A stretch of DNA of 64,000 nucleotides. Origin: Flavobacterium sp. HBTb2-11-1. Lineage in GTDB: Bacteria > Bacteroidota > Bacteroidia > Flavobacteriales > Flavobacteriaceae. Shown piece by piece: positions 42,247 through 49,370 of this stretch; position 1 is the first letter of the stretch, and each line of letters begins with the position of its first letter. The stretch is taken from assembly GCF_009826975.1 (NCBI RefSeq), contig NZ_WUMO01000007.1, forward strand, positions 62,001 to 126,000, read 5' to 3'. The notes beneath the pieces are model-generated. The model searched no databases and was not told where the DNA came from. It worked only from the letters and a program-made list of their open reading frames with translations. The position numbers and the translations under genes are program-made.

Positions 42247-42771
42247 ATGAAAATAGAACTTCTAAAAGCAGATATAACAGAAATTGAGGTTGATGCGATT
42301 GTTAATGCCGCAAATACTTCCCTGTTAGGTGGAGGAGGAGTTGATGGAGCTATCCACAGAAAGGGAGGAAAAGCTATTTTAGAGGAATGCATCCAAATTC
42401 GCAATAAGCAAGGCGGATGTAAAACAGGCGAAGCGGTTATAACGACAGCAGGAAATCTACCTTCAAAATATGTTATTCATACAGTCGGATCAGTTTGGAA
42501 TGGTGATAAAGAAGAGAAATCTAAATTACTGGCTGATTGCTATACGAATAGTTTGAATCTCGCCATTCAAAATGGAATTAAATCTATTGCTTTTCCAAAT
42601 ATAAGTACTGGAATTTATCATTTTCCAAAAGATAAAGCAGCAGAAATTGCTGTAAAAACCGTAAAAGATTTTGAAAAATCTGTTGAAATAGAAAAAGTGA
42701 TATTTGTCTGTTTCGATGATGAAAATTATAAGATTTACAAAAGTCTTTTGCAGATCGAAGATGTTCCGTAG
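42247..42771 (+). CDS. MacroD-type macrodomain protein
   Basis: 174 residues from the ATG at 42247; a TTG two codons upstream is possible. It is a single macrodomain: DITEIEVDAIVNAANTSLLGGGGVD is split by the Asp9 adenine contact, Asn20 and Asn23 and the Gly-rich loop. GKAVITTAG-type KTGEAVITTAG and AFPNISTGIYHFP follow. MacroD proteins hydrolyse O-acetyl-ADP-ribose and mono-ADP-ribosyl-glutamate, and process ADP-ribose 1''-phosphate. The last activity would act on a product of the kptA reaction encoded next. It is cytosolic; the two genes are 33 bp apart. Confidence 0.92.
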   Translation: MKIELLKADITEIEVDAIVNAANTSLLGGGGVDGAIHRKGGKAILEECIQIRNKQGGCKTGEAVITTAGNLPSKYVIHTVGSVWNGDKEEKSKLLADCYTNSLNLAIQNGIKSIAFPNISTGIYHFPKDKAAEIAVKTVKDFEKSVEIEKVIFVCFDDENYKIYKSLLQIEDVP

Positions 42772-42804
42772 GAACATTTCATCGGTAGAAAAAAAATATT
42801 TATT

Positions 42805-43353
42805 ATGAATGAACAAATAGCAAAGAGCGTCAGCAAATTTCTAAGTCTGGTGCTCAGACATTCGCCGGAAAAAATCGGATTAAAATTAGACGAAAACGGC
42901 TGGGCAGATGTCGAAGAATTAATAGCAAAATGTAATAAAAAAGGGAATCGTCTCGACGCCGAACTTTTAGATTACGTAGTAGAAAATAACGATAAAAAGC
43001 GTTTTGCTTACAATGAAGATAAAACCAAAATACGTGCAAGTCAGGGACATTCGATTTCAGTTGAATTGAATTTAGCCGAAACAGAACCTTCAGAATATCT
43101 GTATCATGGAACGGTTGGAAAGTTTATGGAAAGCATCAAAAATGATGGTTTGAAAAAAATGAGCCGTCAGCACGTACATCTTTCAAAAGACAAGGAAACG
43201 GCAGCAAAAGTAGGAAGCAGAAGAGGAGTTCCGCAGATTTTAACCGTTAGAAGCGGAGCCATGTTTAGAGACGGATTCAAATTTTATTTATCCGAAAATA
43301 ATGTTTGGCTGACTGATGAGGTTCCAGCAAAGTACATTGAGTTTGCATCATAA
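42805..43353 (+). CDS. kptA: RNA 2'-phosphotransferase (Tpt1/KptA)
   Basis: 182 residues, the usual length. The N-terminal winged-helix lobe has FLSLVLRHSPEKIGL (~12-26) and ENGWADVEELI; the C-terminal ART-like lobe has YLYHGTVGKFMESI (~91-104), RQHVHLS and LTVRSGAMFRDG. The catalytic Arg-His pair and the later His and Arg positions are kept. It transfers an internal RNA 2'-phosphate to NAD+, giving 2'-OH RNA, nicotinamide and ADP-ribose 1'',2''-cyclic phosphate. The surrounding genes can act on both by-products: nadV on nicotinamide, phosphoesterase and macrodomain on the cyclic phosphate. Confidence 0.93.
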   Translation: MNEQIAKSVSKFLSLVLRHSPEKIGLKLDENGWADVEELIAKCNKKGNRLDAELLDYVVENNDKKRFAYNEDKTKIRASQGHSISVELNLAETEPSEYLYHGTVGKFMESIKNDGLKKMSRQHVHLSKDKETAAKVGSRRGVPQILTVRSGAMFRDGFKFYLSENNVWLTDEVPAKYIEFAS

Positions 43354-43419
43354 TAAACAGATTGCTTTAGATATAAAACTTTCCAAGAAACAATTTTAAT
43401 AATTCCTAAATACGTAATC

Positions 43420-43980
43420 ATGTTAAATATTATTAATGAAGAAAAGGAAATTTACACAATCGATAATTTTCTTAGTGTTGAAGAGTGTAATGAGTTAATA
43501 GAGAGAAGTGAACAAATTGGTTTTGAAGAAGCTGAAGTAAATGTTGATGGCGCGCAAAAAATGATGAAAATGGTACGTAATAACGAACGTATCATGTATC
43601 AGGATGATGAATATGCTTCTTTATTATGGCAGAAATTGGAGCCTTATGTTAGGAGAGAAGTAGGAAATACTACAGCTATAGGATTAAATGAGATGTTTAG
43701 GTTCTATAAATATAATCCGAGTCAGCGTTTTAAAATGCATATTGACGGAAGTTATAAACGAAATGAATTTGAATCTAGTTATTACACATTTCTTATTTAT
43801 CTGAACGATGGTTATGAAGGGGGAGAAACAAAATTTGCTTCGGGTGAAATTATCGAACCTAAAATGGGATCAGCCCTTATTTTTGAGCATAAACAGCGTC
43901 ACGAAGGAGCTGCTTTGATTTCGGGAATAAAATATGTTTTAAGAAGTGATATTATGTATAAACGCAAAGACAGTATTTAA
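43420..43980 (+). CDS. 2-oxoglutarate/Fe(II)-dependent oxygenase, prolyl-4-hydroxylase-like
   Basis: 186 residues of P4H-type double-stranded beta-helix. The iron ligands are His and Asp in KMHIDGSY (~107-114) and the distal His in KQRHEGAAL (~157-165); the 2-oxoglutarate-binding Arg is in KYVLRSDIMY (~171-180). YTFLIYLNDGYEGGETKF is typical of P4H enzymes. These hydroxylate prolines or other residues, or nucleobases. Nothing else in the cluster is an oxygenase, so its substrate is an open question; a modified RNA or ribosomal residue is possible. It follows kptA by 66 bp and ends 3 bp before the phosphoesterase. Confidence 0.85.
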   Translation: MLNIINEEKEIYTIDNFLSVEECNELIERSEQIGFEEAEVNVDGAQKMMKMVRNNERIMYQDDEYASLLWQKLEPYVRREVGNTTAIGLNEMFRFYKYNPSQRFKMHIDGSYKRNEFESSYYTFLIYLNDGYEGGETKFASGEIIEPKMGSALIFEHKQRHEGAALISGIKYVLRSDIMYKRKDSI

Positions 43981-43983
43981 TTA

Positions 43984-44715
43984 ATGAAAAGAACAATAGT
44001 TTTTGGAGACATTCACGGGGGATTAAAAGCTTTGGTTCAATTACTGGACAGAATTGATGTGTCTGAAAATGGTCGGCTAATTTTCTTAGGAGATTATGTA
44101 GATGGTTGGAGCGAATCGGCTCAGGTTATTGATTTTCTTATTGAATTATCTCAAAAACACGAATGTATTTTCATAAAAGGAAATCACGATGTCTGGTGTC
44201 AAGAATGGTTGATGAATGATGTTATAAACGATATTTGGTTTTTGCATGGAGGAAAATCGACTATAGAAAGTTATCAGAATATTGATTTTTCAGAAAAAGA
44301 AAAGCATCGTCAGTTTTTCAATAATATGAAAGATTACTTTGTAGACGAAAACAACAATTTGTTTATTCATGCTGGATTTTCATCGATGCACGGACCAGAA
44401 AAAGAGCATTACAAAACCAATTATTCGTGGGACAGAACGCTTTGGGAAATGGCTCTGACCATGGATAAAAGAATCCCAAAAGATTCACTGTCATATCCAA
44501 AACGATTACTGCTTTTTAATGAAATTTATATTGGTCACACACCAACACTTCATTATAATGTCGAAATTCCGATGCAAGGATGTAATGTTTGGAATATTGA
44601 TACTGGAGCAGGTTTTTATGGTAAATTAACTTGTCTGGATGTTGAAACGAAAGTTTTTTGGCAAAGTGATGCTGTGCAGACGCTTTATCCTAACGAAAAA
44701 GGAAGAAATAAGTAA
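43984..44715 (+). CDS. PPP/calcineurin-like metallophosphoesterase
   Basis: 243 residues with every metal motif of the family: FGDIHGG (~6-12), FLGDYVDG (~35-42), IKGNHDVW (~66-73), FIHAGFSS (~127-134) and YIGHTP (~182-187). Substrates range from phosphoproteins to Ap4A and cyclic phosphodiesters. In this operon it could open ADP-ribose 1'',2''-cyclic phosphate made by KptA, or remove the resulting phosphate; this is inference from position. It is 3 bp after the oxygenase and 2 bp before the second ARH gene, hence one transcript. Confidence 0.88.
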   Translation: MKRTIVFGDIHGGLKALVQLLDRIDVSENGRLIFLGDYVDGWSESAQVIDFLIELSQKHECIFIKGNHDVWCQEWLMNDVINDIWFLHGGKSTIESYQNIDFSEKEKHRQFFNNMKDYFVDENNNLFIHAGFSSMHGPEKEHYKTNYSWDRTLWEMALTMDKRIPKDSLSYPKRLLLFNEIYIGHTPTLHYNVEIPMQGCNVWNIDTGAGFYGKLTCLDVETKVFWQSDAVQTLYPNEKGRNK

Positions 44716-44717
44716 AA

Positions 44718-45647
44718 ATGAAAAACAAAATAGAATCAGGTTTATTTGGATTGGCAATTGGAGACGCTTTAGGAGTTCCGGTTGAATTTAAGTCGAGAAA
44801 GTACCTAAAAGAAAATCCAGTTATTGAAATGTTTGGTTTTGGAACACATCATCAGCCAATAGGAACATGGAGCGATGATAGTTCACTTGCTTTTTGTCTG
44901 GCAGAAAGTTTATGTTCGGGTTATGACTTAGCGGATATCGCTAGAAATTTCGTAAAATGGTATGGTGAAGAATTATGGACACCGCATGGAAGAGTTTTTG
45001 ATATTGGAATAGCGACTACTCATGCGATTCACAATATAGCCAAAGGGCATCAGCCAGATTTATGCGGAGGTTTTTCTGAAAGCGATAACGGAAATGGTTC
45101 CTTAATGCGTATTTTGCCATTGGTTTTTTATCTTCAAAAAGAAGATGATATTGAAATCATTTATAAAAAAGTAAAAGAAGTTTCGTCCATAACGCATGCT
45201 CATTTCCGTTCGGTATTTGCTTGTTTCATTTATGTTGTTTATTGTTTGGAGATTCTAAAAGATAAAGATAAATTCGAAGCTTATAAAGAAATGCAAAATA
45301 TCGTAACAAAATTCCTAGAAAGCAAAGAATTTAATCGAGTAGAAATTGGATTGTTTGATAGAATTTTAAAAAATGATATTTCTGCATATCCAGAAAATGA
45401 AATTTATTCATCAGGTTATGTACTTCATAGTTTAGAAGCGAGCTTTTGGTGTTTTTTAAATTCCGATTCTTATGAAGAAACCGTTTTAAAAGCGGTTAAT
45501 TTAGGCGAAGATACCGATACAACAGGAGCAATCGCAGGCGGACTTGCAGGAATTTATTATGGAATTGACAATATTCCACAAAAATGGATCGACAATTTAG
45601 TCAGATCCAATGATATTAAAGATTTAGCAGAACGATTATCACATTAA
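44718..45647 (+). CDS. ADP-ribosylglycohydrolase (DraG/ARH family) 2
   Basis: 309 residues. Metal motifs are GLAIGDALGVPVEF (~10-23), GTWSDDSSLAF (~51-61, Ser replacing the usual Thr) and LGEDTDTTGAIAGGL (~255-269). It is clearly different from ARH1 (279 residues; motifs YTDDT and GGDTDT), so the two arose by an old duplication or separate acquisition and likely act on different bonds. It lies 2 bp after the phosphoesterase and 17 bp before nadV. Its product would be ADP-ribose. Confidence 0.9.
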   Translation: MKNKIESGLFGLAIGDALGVPVEFKSRKYLKENPVIEMFGFGTHHQPIGTWSDDSSLAFCLAESLCSGYDLADIARNFVKWYGEELWTPHGRVFDIGIATTHAIHNIAKGHQPDLCGGFSESDNGNGSLMRILPLVFYLQKEDDIEIIYKKVKEVSSITHAHFRSVFACFIYVVYCLEILKDKDKFEAYKEMQNIVTKFLESKEFNRVEIGLFDRILKNDISAYPENEIYSSGYVLHSLEASFWCFLNSDSYEETVLKAVNLGEDTDTTGAIAGGLAGIYYGIDNIPQKWIDNLVRSNDIKDLAERLSH

Positions 45648-45664
45648 ATATAAATAGAAAATAT

Positions 45665-47134
45665 ATGAACCCACTATTATTAACCGACGGTTACAAAGTT
45701 GACCACAGAAGACAATACCCAGACGGAACAACATTAGTATATTCTAACTGGACACCTCGTAAATCAAGAATTGAAGGATTGGATGAGGTTGTATTTTTCG
45801 GATTGCAGTATTTCATCAAAAAATATATTATTCATGATTTTGAAGAGTATTTCTTTAAAAAATCAAAAGAAGAAGTAGTGGCTAAATACGCTCGCAGAAT
45901 CAATAATTATTTGGGAGAAAACCAGGTAGGAACTAAACACATCGAAGATTTACATGATTTAGGATATATTCCGATGGTTTTTAAAGCTTTGCCAGAAGGA
46001 GCAAGCGTTCCGTTGCGAGTTCCAATGTTTACCATGTACAATACTATTCCAGAGTTTTTCTGGCTGACGAATTATTTTGAAACCTTACTTTCTGCTGTAA
46101 TTTGGCTGCCTTGCAACTCTGCTACAATTGCAAAAGAGTATAGAAAAGTTTTAGATAAGTATGCAGACCTGACTTCTTCTGTTCCAGAATTTGTAGACTG
46201 GCAGGCGCACGATTTCTCAATGCGAGGAATGGGCGGAATCGAAGCGGCTTTAACTTCTGCAGCTGGACACTTATTGAGTTTCACTGGTTCTGATACTATT
46301 CCAGCAATAGATTTCTTAGAAGAATATTACAAAGCCAATTCAGATCAAGAGTTGGTTGCAGGTTCAGTAGCCGCAACAGAACATTCTGTTATGTGTATGG
46401 GAACTACTGAAGGCGAGTACGAAACTTTTAAAAGATTAATTACAGAAGTATATCCAAAAGGAATTGTTTCTATCGTTTCTGATACTTGGGATTTATGGAA
46501 AGTTTTAACCGATTATTTGCCAAGATTGAGAGAAGATATCGTTTCAAGAGAGGGTAAAGTCGTAATTCGTCCTGATAGTGGTGATCCAGTAGATATTATC
46601 TGTGGAAATCCAAACGGAAAAACAGAACAAGAGAAAAAGGGCGTTATCGAATTGCTTTGGGATGTTTTTGGCGGTACAACAAACGCGAAAGGATTCAAAG
46701 AATTGGTTCCGCAAATTGGAGCGATTTATGGAGATAGCATCACCGTAGCAAGAGCAACTCAAATCTGCGAAAGATTAAAAGAAAAAGGATTTGCTTCTAC
46801 AAATGTTGTTCTTGGAATAGGATCTTTCACCTATCAATACAACACTAGAGATACTTTCGGATTTGCAATGAAAGCAACTTACGGAGAAGTAAACGGAGAG
46901 GGAAGAGCGATCTTCAAAGATCCGATCACAGATGACGGAACTAAAAAATCGGCTAAGGGATTGATGAAAATTGATTTAATCGACGGAAAGTATCACTTAA
47001 CTGATAATGTTTCTTGGGAAGAAGAAAAACAAGGTGAATTGAAGGAAGTTTTTAGAGATGGAAAACTTTTGGTTGATCAATCACTGAGTGAAATAAGAAC
47101 GAGAGTGAAAAATGAAGTAAGCGTTGAAGCTTAA
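45665..47134 (+). CDS. nadV: Nicotinamide phosphoribosyltransferase homologue (NadV/NAMPT or Namat-like)
   Basis: 489 residues, matching NAMPT length. Family marks: LLTDGYKVDHRRQYP (~4-18), FSMRGMGGIEAALTSAAGH (~181-199), VSDTWDLWKVL (~272-282), VIRPDSGDP (~300-308) and VLGIGSFTYQYNTRDTFGFA, split here from its neighbours (~382-401). It joins nicotinamide to PRPP to give NMN, recycling the nicotinamide released by KptA and other NAD users. If the partner Prs makes ADP-ribose pyrophosphate, this enzyme could instead make NAD+ directly. It ends the operon; a hairpin-rich spacer follows. Confidence 0.92.
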   Translation: MNPLLLTDGYKVDHRRQYPDGTTLVYSNWTPRKSRIEGLDEVVFFGLQYFIKKYIIHDFEEYFFKKSKEEVVAKYARRINNYLGENQVGTKHIEDLHDLGYIPMVFKALPEGASVPLRVPMFTMYNTIPEFFWLTNYFETLLSAVIWLPCNSATIAKEYRKVLDKYADLTSSVPEFVDWQAHDFSMRGMGGIEAALTSAAGHLLSFTGSDTIPAIDFLEEYYKANSDQELVAGSVAATEHSVMCMGTTEGEYETFKRLITEVYPKGIVSIVSDTWDLWKVLTDYLPRLREDIVSREGKVVIRPDSGDPVDIICGNPNGKTEQEKKGVIELLWDVFGGTTNAKGFKELVPQIGAIYGDSITVARATQICERLKEKGFASTNVVLGIGSFTYQYNTRDTFGFAMKATYGEVNGEGRAIFKDPITDDGTKKSAKGLMKIDLIDGKYHLTDNVSWEEEKQGELKEVFRDGKLLVDQSLSEIRTRVKNEVSVEA

Positions 47135-47233
47135 TTATAGCCAAAAGCTTGAATTTTATGTTCAGGCTTTTTTTATGATTGTGTCTCAATTCAGTTTGTC
47201 AGGAATGACAAGATTGTGTGTATAGTCTTAATG

Positions 47234-47366
47234 AATTGCCTCCAGTTTTAACTGGAGGTAAAAAATATCTGCAATCTGGATAGGCTTTAGCCAAACTATC
47301 GCAATTTTGGCTAAAGCCATTTATTGCTAAAAAATAAAAAGCCTCCAGTTAAAACTGGAAGCAATT
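47234..47366. repeat. Nested inverted repeats (CCTCCAGTT family) at the end of the NAD cluster
   Basis: Outer arms at 47234-47259 and 47341-47366 are near-exact complements, and each is itself a hairpin (CCTCCAGTT-TT-AACTGGAGG on the left). An inner pair GGCTTTAGCCAAA (47283-47295) and TTTGGCTAAAGCC (47306-47318) is perfect. It may terminate nadV, or be a cruciform-like dispersed element. No gene lies in this 244-bp gap. Confidence 0.8.
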
Positions 47367-47378
47367 TAAAGGGATGTT

Positions 47379-48083
47379 TTAAGCGCAATATTTTGCTTTA
47401 AATTCTGTGATGTCTTTATTTGAATTGAATTTTACCATGTTAACACCTTCTTTATAATCAATTTTCTTTTCTTGAATCAATTTTCCAATTAAAAATTCAA
47501 AAAGAATGTAAGATCGATGCTCTTCATTAATAAAATTTAAATATTCCTTTTTGAAAGGAATTTTGTCCTCAGTAATAATATGAATCAAAGAATTTTGCAA
47601 TTCATCAAGATGACGTTCTGAATTTAATTGAAAGTGTTTTTCTATTTTAATTCCATTATGTGTAAATGAAATTAGATTTTCGACACCATTTCCATACATA
47701 GGACCATATCTGTAATTTTTTGTTTTTTCTCCTGAGAATGAGTTTCCATAAATTAATAAATTCTCCAATTCAGAATATTTAAATTCAATCTCATTAATGA
47801 TTAAGAAGTTTTCTTTAAATGAAATTACACCCTCTAAGTATCCGTTAAGATTTTCAAATTCTGTTAGTCTGATAAAATAACTACTGAAATTTATCAAAAA
47901 AGCGAAAAATGCGGGATAATGAACCCATTGAGGAAATTTATAATTGTAAAAATTCTCGATAAATAAGCATGGTAATGAGTAGGCAATGAGCACAGCAAGT
48001 GAATACCAGCAAATTTTTTCGGACTTAGTTAAATTAAGACCTTTTGATTTTTCAGGAATAAAAATTGAAGCAGAAAAAAGCAT
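47379..48083 (-). CDS. Hypothetical membrane protein
   Basis: 234 residues. Two hydrophobic segments near the N-terminus (ICWYSLAVLIAYSLPCLFI, ~29-47; WVHYPAFFAFLINFSSYFI, ~53-71) are followed by a soluble domain of ~160 residues with beta-rich stretches (GVISFKENFLIINEIEFKY) that resemble a PH-like domain only loosely. No catalytic motif. Its start lies directly against the nadD stop, so it is probably cotranscribed with nadD. Function unknown. Confidence 0.6.
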   Translation of the reverse strand: MLFSASIFIPEKSKGLNLTKSEKICWYSLAVLIAYSLPCLFIENFYNYKFPQWVHYPAFFAFLINFSSYFIRLTEFENLNGYLEGVISFKENFLIINEIEFKYSELENLLIYGNSFSGEKTKNYRYGPMYGNGVENLISFTHNGIKIEKHFQLNSERHLDELQNSLIHIITEDKIPFKKEYLNFINEEHRSYILFEFLIGKLIQEKKIDYKEGVNMVKFNSNKDITEFKAKYCA

Positions 48084-48665
48084 CTACTTCTTATAAAAAT
48101 TATTATGATCAATATATTCCCAAACCTTTCGAGGCAATAAAGGCTGAATATTTTTACCCTCTTTAATGCTATTTCGAATAAAAGTTGAAGAAATTTCTAC
48201 AATAGGTGCATCGATTACATGAATTTTCGGATGCGATTTTAATTCCAGATTTTCAGGTTCATCAGAAATTCTCGGATACACATAAATATTATGATTTTCA
48301 AGAATCACTTCATAATTTCGCCATTTGTGAAGCGTTTTCAGGTTGTCTTCGCCCATAATTAAAGAAAATTCATGATTTGGATATTTTTCTTGTAAATGAG
48401 CGAGTGTAATCACTGTGTAACTTGGTTGAGGTAATTTAAACTCAATATCTGACGGTTTTATCTTCGGATAATCTTCTGTTGCCAGATAGACCATTTGCAA
48501 ACGCTGCTGGTCGTCTAATAAAGTTGCTTTCTTTTTTAACGGATTGTGAGGTGTAACGACCATCCAAATCTGATCTAAATCTGCAAACTCAGCCATATGA
48601 TTAGCAATGATCAAATGACCAACATGTATAGGGTTATATGTTCCGAAGTAAAGACCTATTTTCAT
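48084..48665 (-). CDS. nadD: Nicotinate-nucleotide adenylyltransferase
   Basis: 193 residues, normal length. Nucleotidyltransferase motifs: GLYFGTYNPIHVGHLIIA (~3-20, the HxGH signature) and ISSTFIRNSI (~158-167). It adenylates nicotinate mononucleotide (possibly NMN as well) to the dinucleotide in NAD synthesis. It sits with gmk and yicC, a housekeeping arrangement common in this phylum, and on the opposite strand to the NAD cluster. Even so, it would supply the adenylylation step if NadV makes NMN. Confidence 0.95.
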   Translation of the reverse strand: MKIGLYFGTYNPIHVGHLIIANHMAEFADLDQIWMVVTPHNPLKKKATLLDDQQRLQMVYLATEDYPKIKPSDIEFKLPQPSYTVITLAHLQEKYPNHEFSLIMGEDNLKTLHKWRNYEVILENHNIYVYPRISDEPENLELKSHPKIHVIDAPIVEISSTFIRNSIKEGKNIQPLLPRKVWEYIDHNNFYKK

Positions 48666-48671
48666 TTTGTA

Positions 48672-48772
48672 TAGTTTCGCAGAGAGTTGCTAAGATAACA
48701 CAAAGATTCGCAAAGTTTAAAAATGTTTTGCGAATCTCCGTGTTTGTCCTCGTGAATCTTTGCGTAATAAAA
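48672..48772. repeat. Spacer with GCAAAG/CTTTGCG inverted repeat between nadD and gmk
   Basis: TTCGCAGAGAGTTGCTAAG...GATTCGCAAAG on the left pairs loosely with TTTGCGAATCTCCGTG and GAATCTTTGCG on the right. It belongs to the same dispersed family as 40518-40600. Confidence 0.5.
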
Positions 48773-49345
48773 TTACTTATTTACGAACTCTTTCACTAAT
48801 TGATATGCTTCTTCTTTAGCAGTATCTAAATCGTAGTTTTTAATAATGGTGTCAAATTGAGGAGCAGTTGCCAATTCAACCGAAGCTTTTGCAATACGCA
48901 TATTAATTTTGTCTTCACTTTCTGTAGAACGCTGTTTTAATCGGCGTTTTAATTCGTCAACACTTGGAGGTTTAACAAAAACAGCTAAAGTTTCTTCTGG
49001 AAATTTATGTTTAATGCGAAGACCGCCAACCACGTCAATATCAAAAATGACATTTTTTCCAAGAGCCCAGATTCTTTCAATCTCCGATTTTAAAGTTCCA
49101 TAGAAATTGTCGCGGTAAACTTCTTCCCATTCTAAGAAATCCTCAGCTTTAATGTGCTTTTTGAATTCTTCTAGCGAAATGAAATAATAATCCTTTCCGT
49201 GTACTTCTTCACCGCGTGGTGCACGCGATGCTGCCGAAATCGAAAATTCAAGATTTAAATCTTCTTGTCCTAATAAATGTTTTACGATAGTTGTTTTACC
49301 TGAGCCTGAGGGTGCCGAAAAAACAATTAATTTTCCTTTGTTCAT
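48773..49345 (-). CDS. gmk: Guanylate kinase
   Basis: 190 residues. P-loop SAPSGSGKTTIVKHL (~9-23), SISAASRAPRGEEVHGKDYYF with the GMP-binding Arg and Tyr (split across ~36-56), EEVYRDNFYGT and VIFDIDVVGGLRIK. It phosphorylates GMP to GDP in the cytosol. It lies in the yicC-(hypothetical)-gmk-nadD series. Confidence 0.97.
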   Translation of the reverse strand: MNKGKLIVFSAPSGSGKTTIVKHLLGQEDLNLEFSISAASRAPRGEEVHGKDYYFISLEEFKKHIKAEDFLEWEEVYRDNFYGTLKSEIERIWALGKNVIFDIDVVGGLRIKHKFPEETLAVFVKPPSVDELKRRLKQRSTESEDKINMRIAKASVELATAPQFDTIIKNYDLDTAKEEAYQLVKEFVNK

Positions 49346-49370
49346 TGTGTTGGTTATGTGTGATCTGTCT

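Noticed and set aside
36201..47134. Recent mobile island carrying the NAD cluster
   Set aside because: No integrase, transposase, tRNA or direct repeats at the borders were seen; transfer is possible but not supported by the sequence at hand.
48084..48665. nadD as a member of the NAD/ADP-ribose cluster
   Set aside because: It is on the opposite strand, in a yicC-gmk-nadD block typical of the phylum, and separated by a repeat-rich spacer and an unrelated gene.
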